Source: Brasilonema sp. CT11
Lineage (GTDB): Bacteria > Cyanobacteriota > Cyanobacteriia > Cyanobacteriales > Nostocaceae
Reading direction: 5' to 3'
Assembly: GCF_017982655.1 (NCBI RefSeq)
Contig: NZ_JABXYX010000072.1
Coordinates: forward strand, 1 to 39,023
DNA: 39,023 nucleotides
Both the position numbers and the translations under genes were made by a program. The notes beneath the pieces are model-generated. The model was not told where the DNA came from. It did not search any database and was given only the letters and a program-made list of their open reading frames with translations. Shown one piece after another: positions 25,243 through 33,318 of the stretch (position 1 is its first letter; every line of letters starts with the position of its first letter).

Positions 25243-25270
25243 ATGACCAATGACCAATGACTAATGACTA
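25243..25270. repeat. Short tandem repeat, heptamer ATGACCA/ATGACTA x4
   Basis: Four heptamers (ATGACCA twice, ATGACTA twice) lie between the bamA stop and the lpxC start. Confidence 0.8.
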
Positions 25271-25271
25271 C

Positions 25272-28109
25272 CTAGAATCTTTCGCCAATACCAAAGTTGA
25301 TACGACTATCTCCATCATCGCTGATACCGTAGTCAATACGAATTGGTCCTAAAGGAGACTGTACGCGTACTCCAAGACCATAGCCGTAGCCAGTTCCGTT
25401 TTTATTGAGCACTTCAGCTGGTCTGGTTCCGCTTCCCAAATCGGTACCAAAATCAAAAAAGACTGCACCACTCACTACTGAGAATACGGGGAAGCGATAC
25501 TCAAGCGATGCTTGTACAAAACTGCGTCCACTACCTAAACCTCCTTCGTCATATCCTCGCACGGAGTTGCTACCACCCAAAGAGAAGGCTTCGTAGGGAG
25601 GTAAGTCACCGAGGACTGTTCCCGCTTGAAGATTGAAAGCAATGGTTTGGGCTCCTTTGCTAAAGTTAATAAAGCTGACAGGGAAGTATTGACTGTAGCT
25701 ACCCCGCAACCTAGTTAGTAAAATACTCCCCAATCCTATGGGTACCGACTGATCAAGACCAACACGGAAGTAAGAACCCTTGGTAGGTTGCAAGGGATTA
25801 TTTCTAAGATCACGTGCAATACCCAGTTGTAATAACAATAAATCGTCTTCACCTTGTCCAGATTGGCTTAACTCAATAAGATTATTCGTGGTTTCATCGC
25901 CTTCGAGACGTCCCTGCTTTCTAATATTGCCATCAGCATCTTTGATAGCAACTCGTTGATACTGCAAACCAGCCGAAGCTGTCCATTGCGACCTCTCGAA
26001 GGGATTTTTGGACAAGGGACGGGTGAAGTTAACACCACCTCCTAGACGCGTAATGCGGGGACGATCTTTATTAGCCGTAGGGTTGTTGGGATTATAAGTC
26101 TCAATGTTTTTATCCTGACCTTCAAAAATCAAGGAAATCGACCGACGACGGAAGAGATTTGCTGTGTAAGAAGTTCGGTATGGATCACCTCCTATCCAGG
26201 GGTCTGTGTAGCGCAGGTCAAACAAAAATTCATCTCGTGTTCCGATTTGTACCTCTGCCCCTAATTTTTGATTTCTGCCATTGAGGTTTTGCTGCTGATA
26301 GCTGACCGAACCAAACAAACCACTAGCAGAACTAATACCAGCACCAGCTCCAATTGAACCGCTGTTGCGCTCAACCACGTTGACGACCACATCTACCCTA
26401 CTGGGATCTGCTGCGCCCGTAGTGGGGTCTTTACTGGGATCAAGGGAAACATTCACATCTTCAAAAAGCCCTAGTCCAAAGACCCTTTGTAAGTCTTTTT
26501 GGACTGTGTTTTTGTTAAAGATTTTCCCTGGCTTCAATTCCAGTTCTCTTGTCACGATATAAGGTTGTGTGCGTCCCCGGATTGGTTGTCCCTTATCGTT
26601 TGTTACCTGACCTTCTTTATTGCGGAACTGTACTCGGATATTTCCTACGACTCCTTCTGCTACTTGCAAGGTGACAACGCCGTTGTCAGAAACTTGCGGT
26701 GCTCCGATCACGTTTGCCAGTGCATAACCTTGGTCTTGATAGCGCTTGGTTAATTGCTTGATGCCTTCTTGTAAGTCACGCAAATTGAGTATTTTACCAT
26801 ACTGGTCTTTGAATATTTGATCCGCAGTATTAGTAGGTAGTACGGAGGAAACGTTTGTCCCAGGATTTGCCTGTACCTGCACTTTAGTCAAAACGGGGTT
26901 GGGTCGTACAATAAAGCTCACCCGCACTCCCAAGGGGCTATCTTCGGGTACTGCTTGGACGTTGGAGAAGAAACCAGTGGCGAAGATGGAGTTGATATCT
27001 TCTTGTAATTGGGAACGGGTTGTTGTTCGTCCTGGCTGGGTGCGAATGACTCGAAAAATTTGATCTTCGAGTTCTTGTGGTAGTTGTTGGTTCGTTTCAG
27101 ATCTAATGAACACTTCAGAAACCAGTACGCGGGGTTCTGATGCTTCTGGGGATTGCTGTGGTTGGGGACTTCCTGGAGTTTGTGGAGATGTGGGTTGAGT
27201 CCCTGGTTGATTGGTTCCGTCTGGTGTGGTGGGAGTACCGGGAGTTTGGGGAAATGTCTGCTGCTGTTGATTGTTAGGAGCAGGTGTTTGTGGAGAATTT
27301 TGTCCAGGTTGAGTTCCTGGTTGATTAATTTGGTTTGGCGTGGTGGGAGTACTAGGAGTTAAAAGAGGTGTCTGCTGCTGTTGATTGTTAGGAGCAGGTG
27401 TTTGTTGTTGAATGCTTGGAAGCTGATTATTATTTTCTGGTGCGGGAGTGGTAGTAGGAGTTTGCGGGGATATTTGATCTTGTTGAGTGTTGGGAGTAGG
27501 CGTTTGCTCAAGACTTTGTGCAGTTTTTGAGGCAGTGCGTTGGGGAGGCAGTACTGCAAGAGGCTTTCCTTCCGGTTGCAAGAGCGTCTGTGCGGGAGTT
27601 AGCACCTGCTGTGATGATGTGGAACTTCTTTTTGCCACTATCAGCTTTTTTATTAGAGCCGCTGAAGTCGGAAGTTTCTGAGAAACTTTGTACTGTTGAC
27701 TGTTTGAAGGTTTTAAAGCTTCTGCTGTCTGCGAAAAACTTTTGACAGCTTGTGTCGTTTGACTAGTTAAAGGTTTTAAAGCCTCTGCTGTCTGCGAAAA
27801 ATTTTTGACAGCTTGTGTCGTTTGGCTAGTTAAAGGTTTTAAAGCCTCTGCTGTCTGGTGAAAACTGTTGAGGGGTTGTGTCGTTGTTGACTTTTCTGTG
27901 GAATTTGGCACTACAACTTCCGGTTTCGCCACAGCGGCTGTTGCTGGCAAAACCCCGACAACTTTATGCTGCGGATCGGCTGTCGGTTTGACAACCTCTG
28001 CTGTCTGGTTTGAATTTGAACTATTGAGGGTTTGTGCATTTGCACTCACTAAACTACCAAAAGGCGATGAAATCGCCACAACTGTGACTATAACGGGAGA
28101 TAAGCGCAT
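25272..28109 (-). CDS. bamA: Outer membrane protein assembly factor BamA/Omp85
   Basis: This 945-residue protein inserts beta-barrel proteins into the outer membrane and is related to chloroplast Toc75. ATG 28109 begins a clear signal peptide (MRLSPVIVTVVAISSP...SANAQ) and follows GAAGAGGAA; a GTG 9 codons upstream is less likely. Residues about 30-330 are low-complexity, with a 21-residue unit (SQTAEALKPLTSQTTQAVKS) repeated about three times and then Pro/Gln/Thr-rich NNQQQQTP repeats. POTRA domains follow (about 330-610). The C-terminal barrel has the VRGY lid-loop motif (GGSNSVRGYDEGG) and ends in Phe (INFGIGERF), the usual barrel signal. The long disordered N-terminus probably spans the thick cyanobacterial peptidoglycan, which is an inference. 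It heads the lipid A cluster. Confidence 0.95.
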   Translation of the reverse strand: MRLSPVIVTVVAISSPFGSLVSANAQTLNSSNSNQTAEVVKPTADPQHKVVGVLPATAAVAKPEVVVPNSTEKSTTTQPLNSFHQTAEALKPLTSQTTQAVKNFSQTAEALKPLTSQTTQAVKSFSQTAEALKPSNSQQYKVSQKLPTSAALIKKLIVAKRSSTSSQQVLTPAQTLLQPEGKPLAVLPPQRTASKTAQSLEQTPTPNTQQDQISPQTPTTTPAPENNNQLPSIQQQTPAPNNQQQQTPLLTPSTPTTPNQINQPGTQPGQNSPQTPAPNNQQQQTFPQTPGTPTTPDGTNQPGTQPTSPQTPGSPQPQQSPEASEPRVLVSEVFIRSETNQQLPQELEDQIFRVIRTQPGRTTTRSQLQEDINSIFATGFFSNVQAVPEDSPLGVRVSFIVRPNPVLTKVQVQANPGTNVSSVLPTNTADQIFKDQYGKILNLRDLQEGIKQLTKRYQDQGYALANVIGAPQVSDNGVVTLQVAEGVVGNIRVQFRNKEGQVTNDKGQPIRGRTQPYIVTRELELKPGKIFNKNTVQKDLQRVFGLGLFEDVNVSLDPSKDPTTGAADPSRVDVVVNVVERNSGSIGAGAGISSASGLFGSVSYQQQNLNGRNQKLGAEVQIGTRDEFLFDLRYTDPWIGGDPYRTSYTANLFRRRSISLIFEGQDKNIETYNPNNPTANKDRPRITRLGGGVNFTRPLSKNPFERSQWTASAGLQYQRVAIKDADGNIRKQGRLEGDETTNNLIELSQSGQGEDDLLLLQLGIARDLRNNPLQPTKGSYFRVGLDQSVPIGLGSILLTRLRGSYSQYFPVSFINFSKGAQTIAFNLQAGTVLGDLPPYEAFSLGGSNSVRGYDEGGLGSGRSFVQASLEYRFPVFSVVSGAVFFDFGTDLGSGTRPAEVLNKNGTGYGYGLGVRVQSPLGPIRIDYGISDDGDSRINFGIGERF
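27721..27860 (-). repeat. 63-bp in-frame tandem repeat in bamA
   Basis: TCTGCTGTCTG recurs at 27721, 27784 and 27847, exactly 63 bases apart, and the intervening DNA is nearly identical. This encodes a 21-residue unit in the N-terminal region of BamA. Isolated partial copies of the unit recur nearer the signal peptide (for example around 27997). Confidence 0.8.
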
Positions 28110-28280
28110 TTTATTTAGATTCCTCTTCACATCCACACACCATCACGGAAGCAATCATCCTTTCGAGCAAAGGTTATGTAAAATTACATTTCTACTTTTG
28201 CAATGTACCCTCATAAGGCAAATTGCAAAAGACATAAAGTCGATAAAACTCATTTACTTGTCCTTTTTACCAGAAGTATG

Positions 28281-28347
28281 AGGAATTGGAGACCACCGAT
28301 GAAGGGTTGGGGATAACCTAGTTTTCAGTAAAGAGTCTCCAATATCC
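28281..28347 (-). terminator. Long-arm inverted repeat between purC and bamA
   Basis: AGGAATTGGAGAC (28281-28293) pairs with GTCTCCAATATCCT (28334-28347), with one bulged base and about 41 bases of loop. It begins about 10 bases after the purC stop on the minus strand. It may end the purC transcript or form part of the bamA leader. No clear T-run follows. Confidence 0.35.
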
Positions 28348-28356
28348 TCTGTCGCT

Positions 28357-29097
28357 TCAATTGCTGCTTTCTATAGCTTTGAGTACTCGTTGTAAAACCT
28401 CCTGGTAGGCATTTTCTACATTCCCCAAATCCCGACGGAAACGATCTTTGTCCAGTACCCGGAGATTTGGATCACTTTCTTTGGAGTTGTCCCACAATCG
28501 ACTTGTATCTGGACTAATTTCATCGGCTAATAGCAACTGCTGTTGTGCGTCTAAGCCAAACTCCAGTTTGAAGTCTACTAAGGTAATATCGCACCGCCCG
28601 AAAAAGTCACAAAGAGACTTGTTGATTTGTAATGCTAGATGGGCAATAGTATCCACTTGTTCCGGAGTTGCTAGTTCCAACAGGAATAGGCGATCGCTTG
28701 TCAATAATGGATCTCCAAGTTGGTCATTTTTATAATAAAACTCGACCAATGGCTTTTTTAGCACAGTCCCCAGCGTTAATCCCGTTTGTTGGCACAGACT
28801 TCCAGCAGCTATATTCCTAACAACGACTTCTAGGGGTAAAATCTTCAATGCCTTGACCCGCATTTGATCAGGAGCAGGGGTGTCTACATAGTGAGTCCTG
28901 ATACCATGTGCTTCCAGTTGCTGAAAAAGTTTACTGGAAATGCTACAATTCATAATCCCTTTCTTTTCTATGCTACCCCGCTTTTGGGCATTAAAGGCAG
29001 TTGCATCGTCTTTAAACTCAGCTAATAAGATTTCAGGATCATCCGTCGTGTAGAGGATTTTAGCTTTGCCTTCGTATACTCTTGTTTTAACAGACAT
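28357..29097 (-). CDS. purC: Phosphoribosylaminoimidazole-succinocarboxamide synthase
   Basis: SAICAR synthetase condenses CAIR with aspartate using ATP in purine synthesis. The 246-residue length is normal. Family segments are YEGKAKILYTTDDPEILLAE (ATP-binding start), FKDDATAFNAQKRGSIEKKG, PLEVVVRNIAAGSLCQQTG and DFKLEFG with LADEISPDTSRLWD (metal and substrate site). The ATG at 29097 is clear. It precedes bamA on the same strand with a 247-base gap that holds a long inverted repeat, so co-transcription is uncertain. Confidence 0.96.
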   Translation of the reverse strand: MSVKTRVYEGKAKILYTTDDPEILLAEFKDDATAFNAQKRGSIEKKGIMNCSISSKLFQQLEAHGIRTHYVDTPAPDQMRVKALKILPLEVVVRNIAAGSLCQQTGLTLGTVLKKPLVEFYYKNDQLGDPLLTSDRLFLLELATPEQVDTIAHLALQINKSLCDFFGRCDITLVDFKLEFGLDAQQQLLLADEISPDTSRLWDNSKESDPNLRVLDKDRFRRDLGNVENAYQEVLQRVLKAIESSN

Positions 29098-29510
29098 GGC
29101 TAAAGGTAAAGTTTATTGAGCTATGGGCAGCTTTTATGCTTTTAGGCTTAACCATTTTATCTTTAGTCATTAGTTATTAGTCATAAATAACAGAGAAATG
29201 ATGTACACAGCCGGATCAATGCTCACTTTGGGTTAAGGCTTTAGTGTTTAGCTAACAAAAAAGTTTTAAATAAGAGTATAGCTGTTTACATCAACTTGTC
29301 AGAAATTTTAACTGGATAAATTCTTAATGATAAATTCTTAAAGAGTAAAAAATATTACAATATTCGGTGACAACTTTCGGATTAGTTGAATACAATTATT
29401 ATTTGAAGCCAAAAGAAGTTAATGAGTAACCAAAGGAAACTTAACCGAGGTTAGTAATTATTGACTTCAGAGTCGAAAACACAGGGTCGATTTCGTAAAT
29501 GGAGAGAAAA
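29098..29510. promoter_or_regulatory. Divergent intergenic region with heptamer array and 13-bp direct repeat
   Basis: This region lies between purC (minus) and a small plus-strand gene, so both promoters should be here. It contains TTAGTCA/TTAGTTA/TTAGTCA at 29163-29183 and an exact direct repeat GATAAATTCTTAA at 29315-29327 and 29329-29341 (period 14). The tandem spacing suits a regulator binding successive sites, but no known operator is recognised. GGAGAG at 29501-29506 is the ribosome-binding site of the plus-strand gene. Confidence 0.45.
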
Positions 29511-29771
29511 ATGGTAGATAAAAATGATTTTCTCTATCCTCGTGGTCGCTACTACGGTCAGGTCAAGCCAGAAAACCTGGTTTTTAATGCGAACTTACAG
29601 GAATTCGCGCAAAAAGTGAGTTACATTTGTAATTTAGAAACAGCCGGAAAAGTACCACCAGAAGAAGCGTACGATCAAATCAAGGAGCTTTGGAAAAATC
29701 TAAGAAACTCCAAAAAACAACTAGGAATCGGCGAACATCCTTATGATACAGACCAGGGAAGCAGTGAATAA
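29511..29771 (+). CDS. Small conserved cyanobacterial protein (DUF7219-like)
   Basis: This 86-residue soluble protein begins MVDKNDFLYPRGRYYGQVKP and continues ENLVFNANLQEFAQKVSYIC, then NLETAGKVPPEEAYDQIKEL. I recall this pattern as a small cyanobacterial family of unknown role (DUF7219). The frame opens with an ATG at 29499, but GGAGAG at 29501-29506 is placed correctly for the second ATG at 29511, which is used here. It appears to be all-helical with a charged tail. It is transcribed alone, and the next gene is convergent. Confidence 0.75.
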   Translation: MVDKNDFLYPRGRYYGQVKPENLVFNANLQEFAQKVSYICNLETAGKVPPEEAYDQIKELWKNLRNSKKQLGIGEHPYDTDQGSSE

Positions 29772-29806
29772 GTTGTCACCGACCTGTTTACAAAGATTAC
29801 TCAATA

Positions 29807-29837
29807 AATAATTTATGGGTTTTACCAATAAATTATT
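29807..29837. terminator. AT-rich inverted repeat between convergent genes
   Basis: AATAATTTAT (29807-29816) and ATAAATTATT (29828-29837) are exact reverse complements 11 bases apart. The position after the small plus-strand gene and before the convergent cyclase end suggests a weak terminator. Stem stability is low. Confidence 0.3.
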
Positions 29838-30013
29838 ATACAAGCAGTGGCAGCCCATTCTTGTGGTAATTCTTCTTGATAAATAAAAGGGAGTTTTTGA
29901 TGACTCGTCAATTTTGAGCAAGCTTAACCCAACCTCTAGGGCGTAGTTGCGAGTCTGATTTGTCCTTGCAAACACGCCTGCGCCAAATGCAGTCAGCGGC
30001 TATAATACCTTGA

Positions 30014-32575
30014 CTACTTCGTCAGCATAGAGTAAACACCATCCCAGGAATCACTGGGTGGTAAGTTAAGATAATTACAAGATCTTTGTAAGTGAATATC
30101 AACAGCTTGGTCTTTGGGTCGGATTTTTTTGGCAGCTTTAAAGCAGGCAATAGCGTATCGAAAATTGCGTGACAAATAAGCGTTACGTCCATTTTGATAA
30201 TGAAACAAAAACTCCTGAGTGTTGGTATCTAAAGGAGTGTGGCGATCGCCTATCAACTCGTAGATATTGACTGCTTGATATTTTCCTTTTACCCTTATTT
30301 TGTCCAACTCACGCACCCAAATCTGTTTGCTGCACAATTGGTAAGTAAATTCGCTCAAGATAATATCACAGCCGTATTCCTTGGTAACGCCTTCTAGGCG
30401 CGAACTCAAATTCACACCATCTCCGATGACGGTATAGTCCATCCGTCTTCGAGAACCAATATTGCCAGAAACTACTTCTCCGGAACTAATTCCAATTCCA
30501 ACATGTATTTGTGGCTGTTTTAGGACAACTCGCCGCTCATTAAATTCTGTTAGTCGTTGGCGCATTTCCAAAGCCGACTGGATCGCCCTCCAAGCGTGAT
30601 TCTCCGTTAACGGTAGTGGTGCACCAAACACTGCCATCAAGGCATCACCAATAAACTTATCTAGGGTACCTTCATAGTTAAAAACTGCTTCGACCATCGT
30701 TTCAAAATACTGATTCAGCAAAGATACCACTTCCGCAGCACCGAGATTTTCTGTTAAGGTGGTATAACCTCTGATATCAGAAAACAGGATGGTAACGTCT
30801 TTGCGTTCGCCCACCATCAAAGCATCTTCCCCTAGTGCCATAACTTGTTCTGCGACTCGGGGAGTCAGGTAGCGATACATAGTCGTTTTCATGCGTTTTT
30901 CCTGACTTATGTCTTCCAAAACCACCAAACCACCCTTTACTCCACCTTCTGGATTCGTTAAGGGGTTAACGGTGAGATTGATGCTACTTTCAATTTTCTC
31001 AACATTGTCTGCATCAAGCAACGCCAACCTAGCTGTCGGAGGTTGATTCCAAGGAATGAAAATGTCTGGGTTGGTGCGATCGCGTACTGCCAGAATGCAG
31101 ACAGGTGCATCCGGCACAGACTTTACATAATACCGTCCTACTGTTAAACTTTGTTCTGGTACATAATGTCTTGCTCCAGTTTTTAAACTATCTTGTAGTC
31201 GCAGTTGTAAATTATCAATAGGCACAATCTCCCACACTAAGCGACCAATCAAGTTTTGTTCCCAAAGATACTTGTTATTTTTTGCCTTTGCTTCTTTTAA
31301 AGGACAGCCTAATAACTGTAATGCCGCATCATTTATTGTAACTATCTTACCCTGCATATCCGTAGAAATCACTGCATCTGAAAGACTTTGTAGAATATCT
31401 TTTTGATACTGTTTTTCTAATAAAACATTTTCAAATAAGCGGGCATTTTCTAAAGCTATCCCTGCTTGAATATTAAAAGCCCGCATAAATTCTTCATCAG
31501 ATGCGGTAAAAAAATTACCTTGATGCTTATTAATTAACTGCGTTACACCAATTAATTCATTTGCTGAGTTAAAAACAGGCAAACACAGAATATTGCGGGT
31601 GGCATACCCTGTCTTTTGATCTGTCGTGGGGTCAAAACGTGGATCTTTATAAGCATCGGGAATATTCAGTGCTTCACCCGTGGATGCTACGTAGCCTGCA
31701 ATACCTTTATTGTCAGGCATACGGATTTCCATCGTGGTTTTACCATCTGCAGATGCTACCTTAGTCCAAAGTTCCGCCATTTCTTTACGATATAAAAATA
31801 AAGTGCTGCGGTCTGCTTGCATAAGAATTCGGGCTTGTTCCATGACTATTTGCAAAGTTGCTTCAAGATCCAAACTTTGTCCTAAAGTCTGAGTTGCGCG
31901 TAAAAGAGCAGTTGCACCTCGTTGATTGCGAGCTGCAACATAGAAAGATTGGCAACTTTCCAAGATAATACCGATAGAAGAAGCAAAGTCCCGAAAGTGT
32001 ACTTCATCTTCATAATCAAATGGAGTACCCAGAGTTTTATTTGCCAGTTGCACCACAGCTACAACTTGGTTTTTGCTGCTCAAAACTGGCATACATAATA
32101 TATTGCGGAACTTGTAGCCCAATTGTTTTTCTAATTCCGGGCTAAAAAGGGGATGAGTAGAGGTATCAGATATGTTTAAACATTGAGCTGTATTCGCAAC
32201 ATGACCAGGAATACCAGCAGTCATAGAAGTCCGAATTTCTATAGCCTTTTGGGTATTCCCTTGAGGAACTTTTGACCATAACTGACCTTTATCGTAGTCA
32301 ACTAAAAAAATTGTCGTGTGTTCTGCTTGCAAAATTTGACCAATTTTAAGTGTAATCGCCTCCAGTACTTTCTCTAGCATTGTTTCTAAAGCTTCATTGT
32401 TGATTAATTCGATTGCTCTAAGAAACTGCTGAAACTCGGCTGTAATAAAGTCAAGTAAGCAAACAAATTCGTTAACCGAAAGATTTTTGACGCGAGACAG
32501 TAAGGAGTGAGTGCGATTCACTTGAGTCAGTTCAGTTAATGTAGCCAGGACGCTACCAGGATTTAGGAGTGTCAT
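30014..32575 (-). CDS. cyaB: CyaB-type adenylate cyclase (GAF-GAF-PAS-cyclase-TPR-like)
   Basis: This 853-residue soluble class III cyclase makes cAMP. Domains: GAF-A (about 65-210), GAF-B (230-380), PAS (390-520), catalytic domain (590-765) and a TPR-like end (795-840). Both GAFs keep the NKFDE motif (N179 K180 with F187 and DE; NKHQGNFFTASDEE), typical of cyclic-nucleotide-binding GAFs. The catalytic domain has both metal aspartates (D600 in LFSDIRGY, D644 in KFIGDALMAVFG), adenine-selecting K640 and T715 (MDYTVIGDG), and transition-state N722 and R726. The order and length match CyaB1/CyaB2 of Anabaena, whose GAF domains activate the enzyme on binding cAMP. Which paralogue it is cannot be decided here. 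Confidence 0.9.
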   Translation of the reverse strand: MTLLNPGSVLATLTELTQVNRTHSLLSRVKNLSVNEFVCLLDFITAEFQQFLRAIELINNEALETMLEKVLEAITLKIGQILQAEHTTIFLVDYDKGQLWSKVPQGNTQKAIEIRTSMTAGIPGHVANTAQCLNISDTSTHPLFSPELEKQLGYKFRNILCMPVLSSKNQVVAVVQLANKTLGTPFDYEDEVHFRDFASSIGIILESCQSFYVAARNQRGATALLRATQTLGQSLDLEATLQIVMEQARILMQADRSTLFLYRKEMAELWTKVASADGKTTMEIRMPDNKGIAGYVASTGEALNIPDAYKDPRFDPTTDQKTGYATRNILCLPVFNSANELIGVTQLINKHQGNFFTASDEEFMRAFNIQAGIALENARLFENVLLEKQYQKDILQSLSDAVISTDMQGKIVTINDAALQLLGCPLKEAKAKNNKYLWEQNLIGRLVWEIVPIDNLQLRLQDSLKTGARHYVPEQSLTVGRYYVKSVPDAPVCILAVRDRTNPDIFIPWNQPPTARLALLDADNVEKIESSINLTVNPLTNPEGGVKGGLVVLEDISQEKRMKTTMYRYLTPRVAEQVMALGEDALMVGERKDVTILFSDIRGYTTLTENLGAAEVVSLLNQYFETMVEAVFNYEGTLDKFIGDALMAVFGAPLPLTENHAWRAIQSALEMRQRLTEFNERRVVLKQPQIHVGIGISSGEVVSGNIGSRRRMDYTVIGDGVNLSSRLEGVTKEYGCDIILSEFTYQLCSKQIWVRELDKIRVKGKYQAVNIYELIGDRHTPLDTNTQEFLFHYQNGRNAYLSRNFRYAIACFKAAKKIRPKDQAVDIHLQRSCNYLNLPPSDSWDGVYSMLTK

Positions 32576-32601
32576 GGGGATTTTAGATTATATGGTAAAT
32601 C

Positions 32602-32636
32602 GTAGATAGTAGGTAGTAGGTAGTAGGTAGTAGTTA
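32602..32636. repeat. Short tandem repeat, heptamer GTAGGTA and variants x5
   Basis: GTAGATA, three copies of GTAGGTA and GTAGTTA run head to tail just upstream of the cyclase start (minus strand). The location within the likely promoter could affect spacing of regulatory sites. Confidence 0.8.
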
Positions 32637-32785
32637 GTTGGTCGTGGGTAGTAATTAGTCGATCGAGAAACAACCAATATTTAGTTACTAATAACCGATA
32701 ACTAACAACTAAGTAGCCCTGATTAACTGTGTACATTAAAACACATGAAAAGATTTCTCCCAGCCTACGGCTCGTTTGCCCCTAG

Positions 32786-32830
32786 GCGCCAAACAAGCCG
32801 GGGGGTACTCCCCCCGGTAGACTTTGGCGC
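32786..32830. repeat. Compound GC-rich hairpin
   Basis: GCGCCAAA (32786-32793) pairs with TTTGGCGC (32823-32830). Inside it CCGGGGGG (32798-32805) pairs with CCCCCCGG (32810-32817) around a TACT loop. All stems are exact. A second TTTGGCGC lies at about 32961, next to the palindrome GGGGAAGCTTCCCC, so it appears to be one of a local family of palindromic repeats in this 743-base gap. Confidence 0.65.
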
Positions 32831-32935
32831 TGTTGCAACGCGCTTCACTCACTCCTCCCTCTATCCTTGCTTTCAAGTCAGGTTTGCACAATCAAACTAA
32901 AATATGTAACTTTTTGTAAAGGAAAAAGCCTTTGA

Positions 32936-33304
32936 TCAAAAGTATGTAAAACTGGGCAACTTTGGCGCAAACCTCTGCGGGGGAAGCTTCCCCTGCAAGA
33001 CTTTGTAAAAAAGGCGGATTAATTCGTCTTCAAATAGCTTTTTGCTTGTGTGTCGGTCATTCGATTTTTCCTTGTTGAACTTTACGAAGGTTCTGTTGTG
33101 GATGCACCATAGGGACAACCTAGAGCCGCTCATTTTACAGAGTCTGTGATACTTTTCTATATCGAGTTCTATAACTCGTTTTTCTACTCCTGTGGAACTA
33201 TAACTCAGACTTAGGAATAGTTGTTTTTGAGCGTCGTGCGCAGAACGTCCGGGTCTAAAGCCATTTTTACCGTTGGTAACATAGTTCTGTTTATTTGTAC
33301 TTAC
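32936..33304 (-). pseudogene. Group II intron reverse transcriptase remnant
   Basis: The minus-strand frame open from 33304 encodes NGKNGFRPGRSAHDAQKQLF, then about 14 residues later VIELDIEKYHR. This matches the RT domain of group II intron-encoded proteins (SYGFRPGRSxHDA, then V.xxDIxxCFDxI). After DIEK the similarity stops, and the catalytic YADD region and the maturase domain are absent. The rest of the frame is unrelated and ends at 32936. The beginning is also missing (stop TAG at 33305-33307). It is a decayed fragment lying 14 bases past the sqdX stop. Confidence 0.65.
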
Positions 33305-33318
33305 CTACTGAATAATCT

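Noticed and set aside
27868-28281. 137-codon plus-strand frame opposite the bamA signal peptide
   Set aside because: It is antisense to a strongly supported gene, has low complexity and no ribosome-binding site.
29721-29975. 84-codon minus-strand frame in the gap after the small protein gene
   Set aside because: It overlaps the end of the plus-strand gene, has no ribosome-binding site and no recognisable motif.
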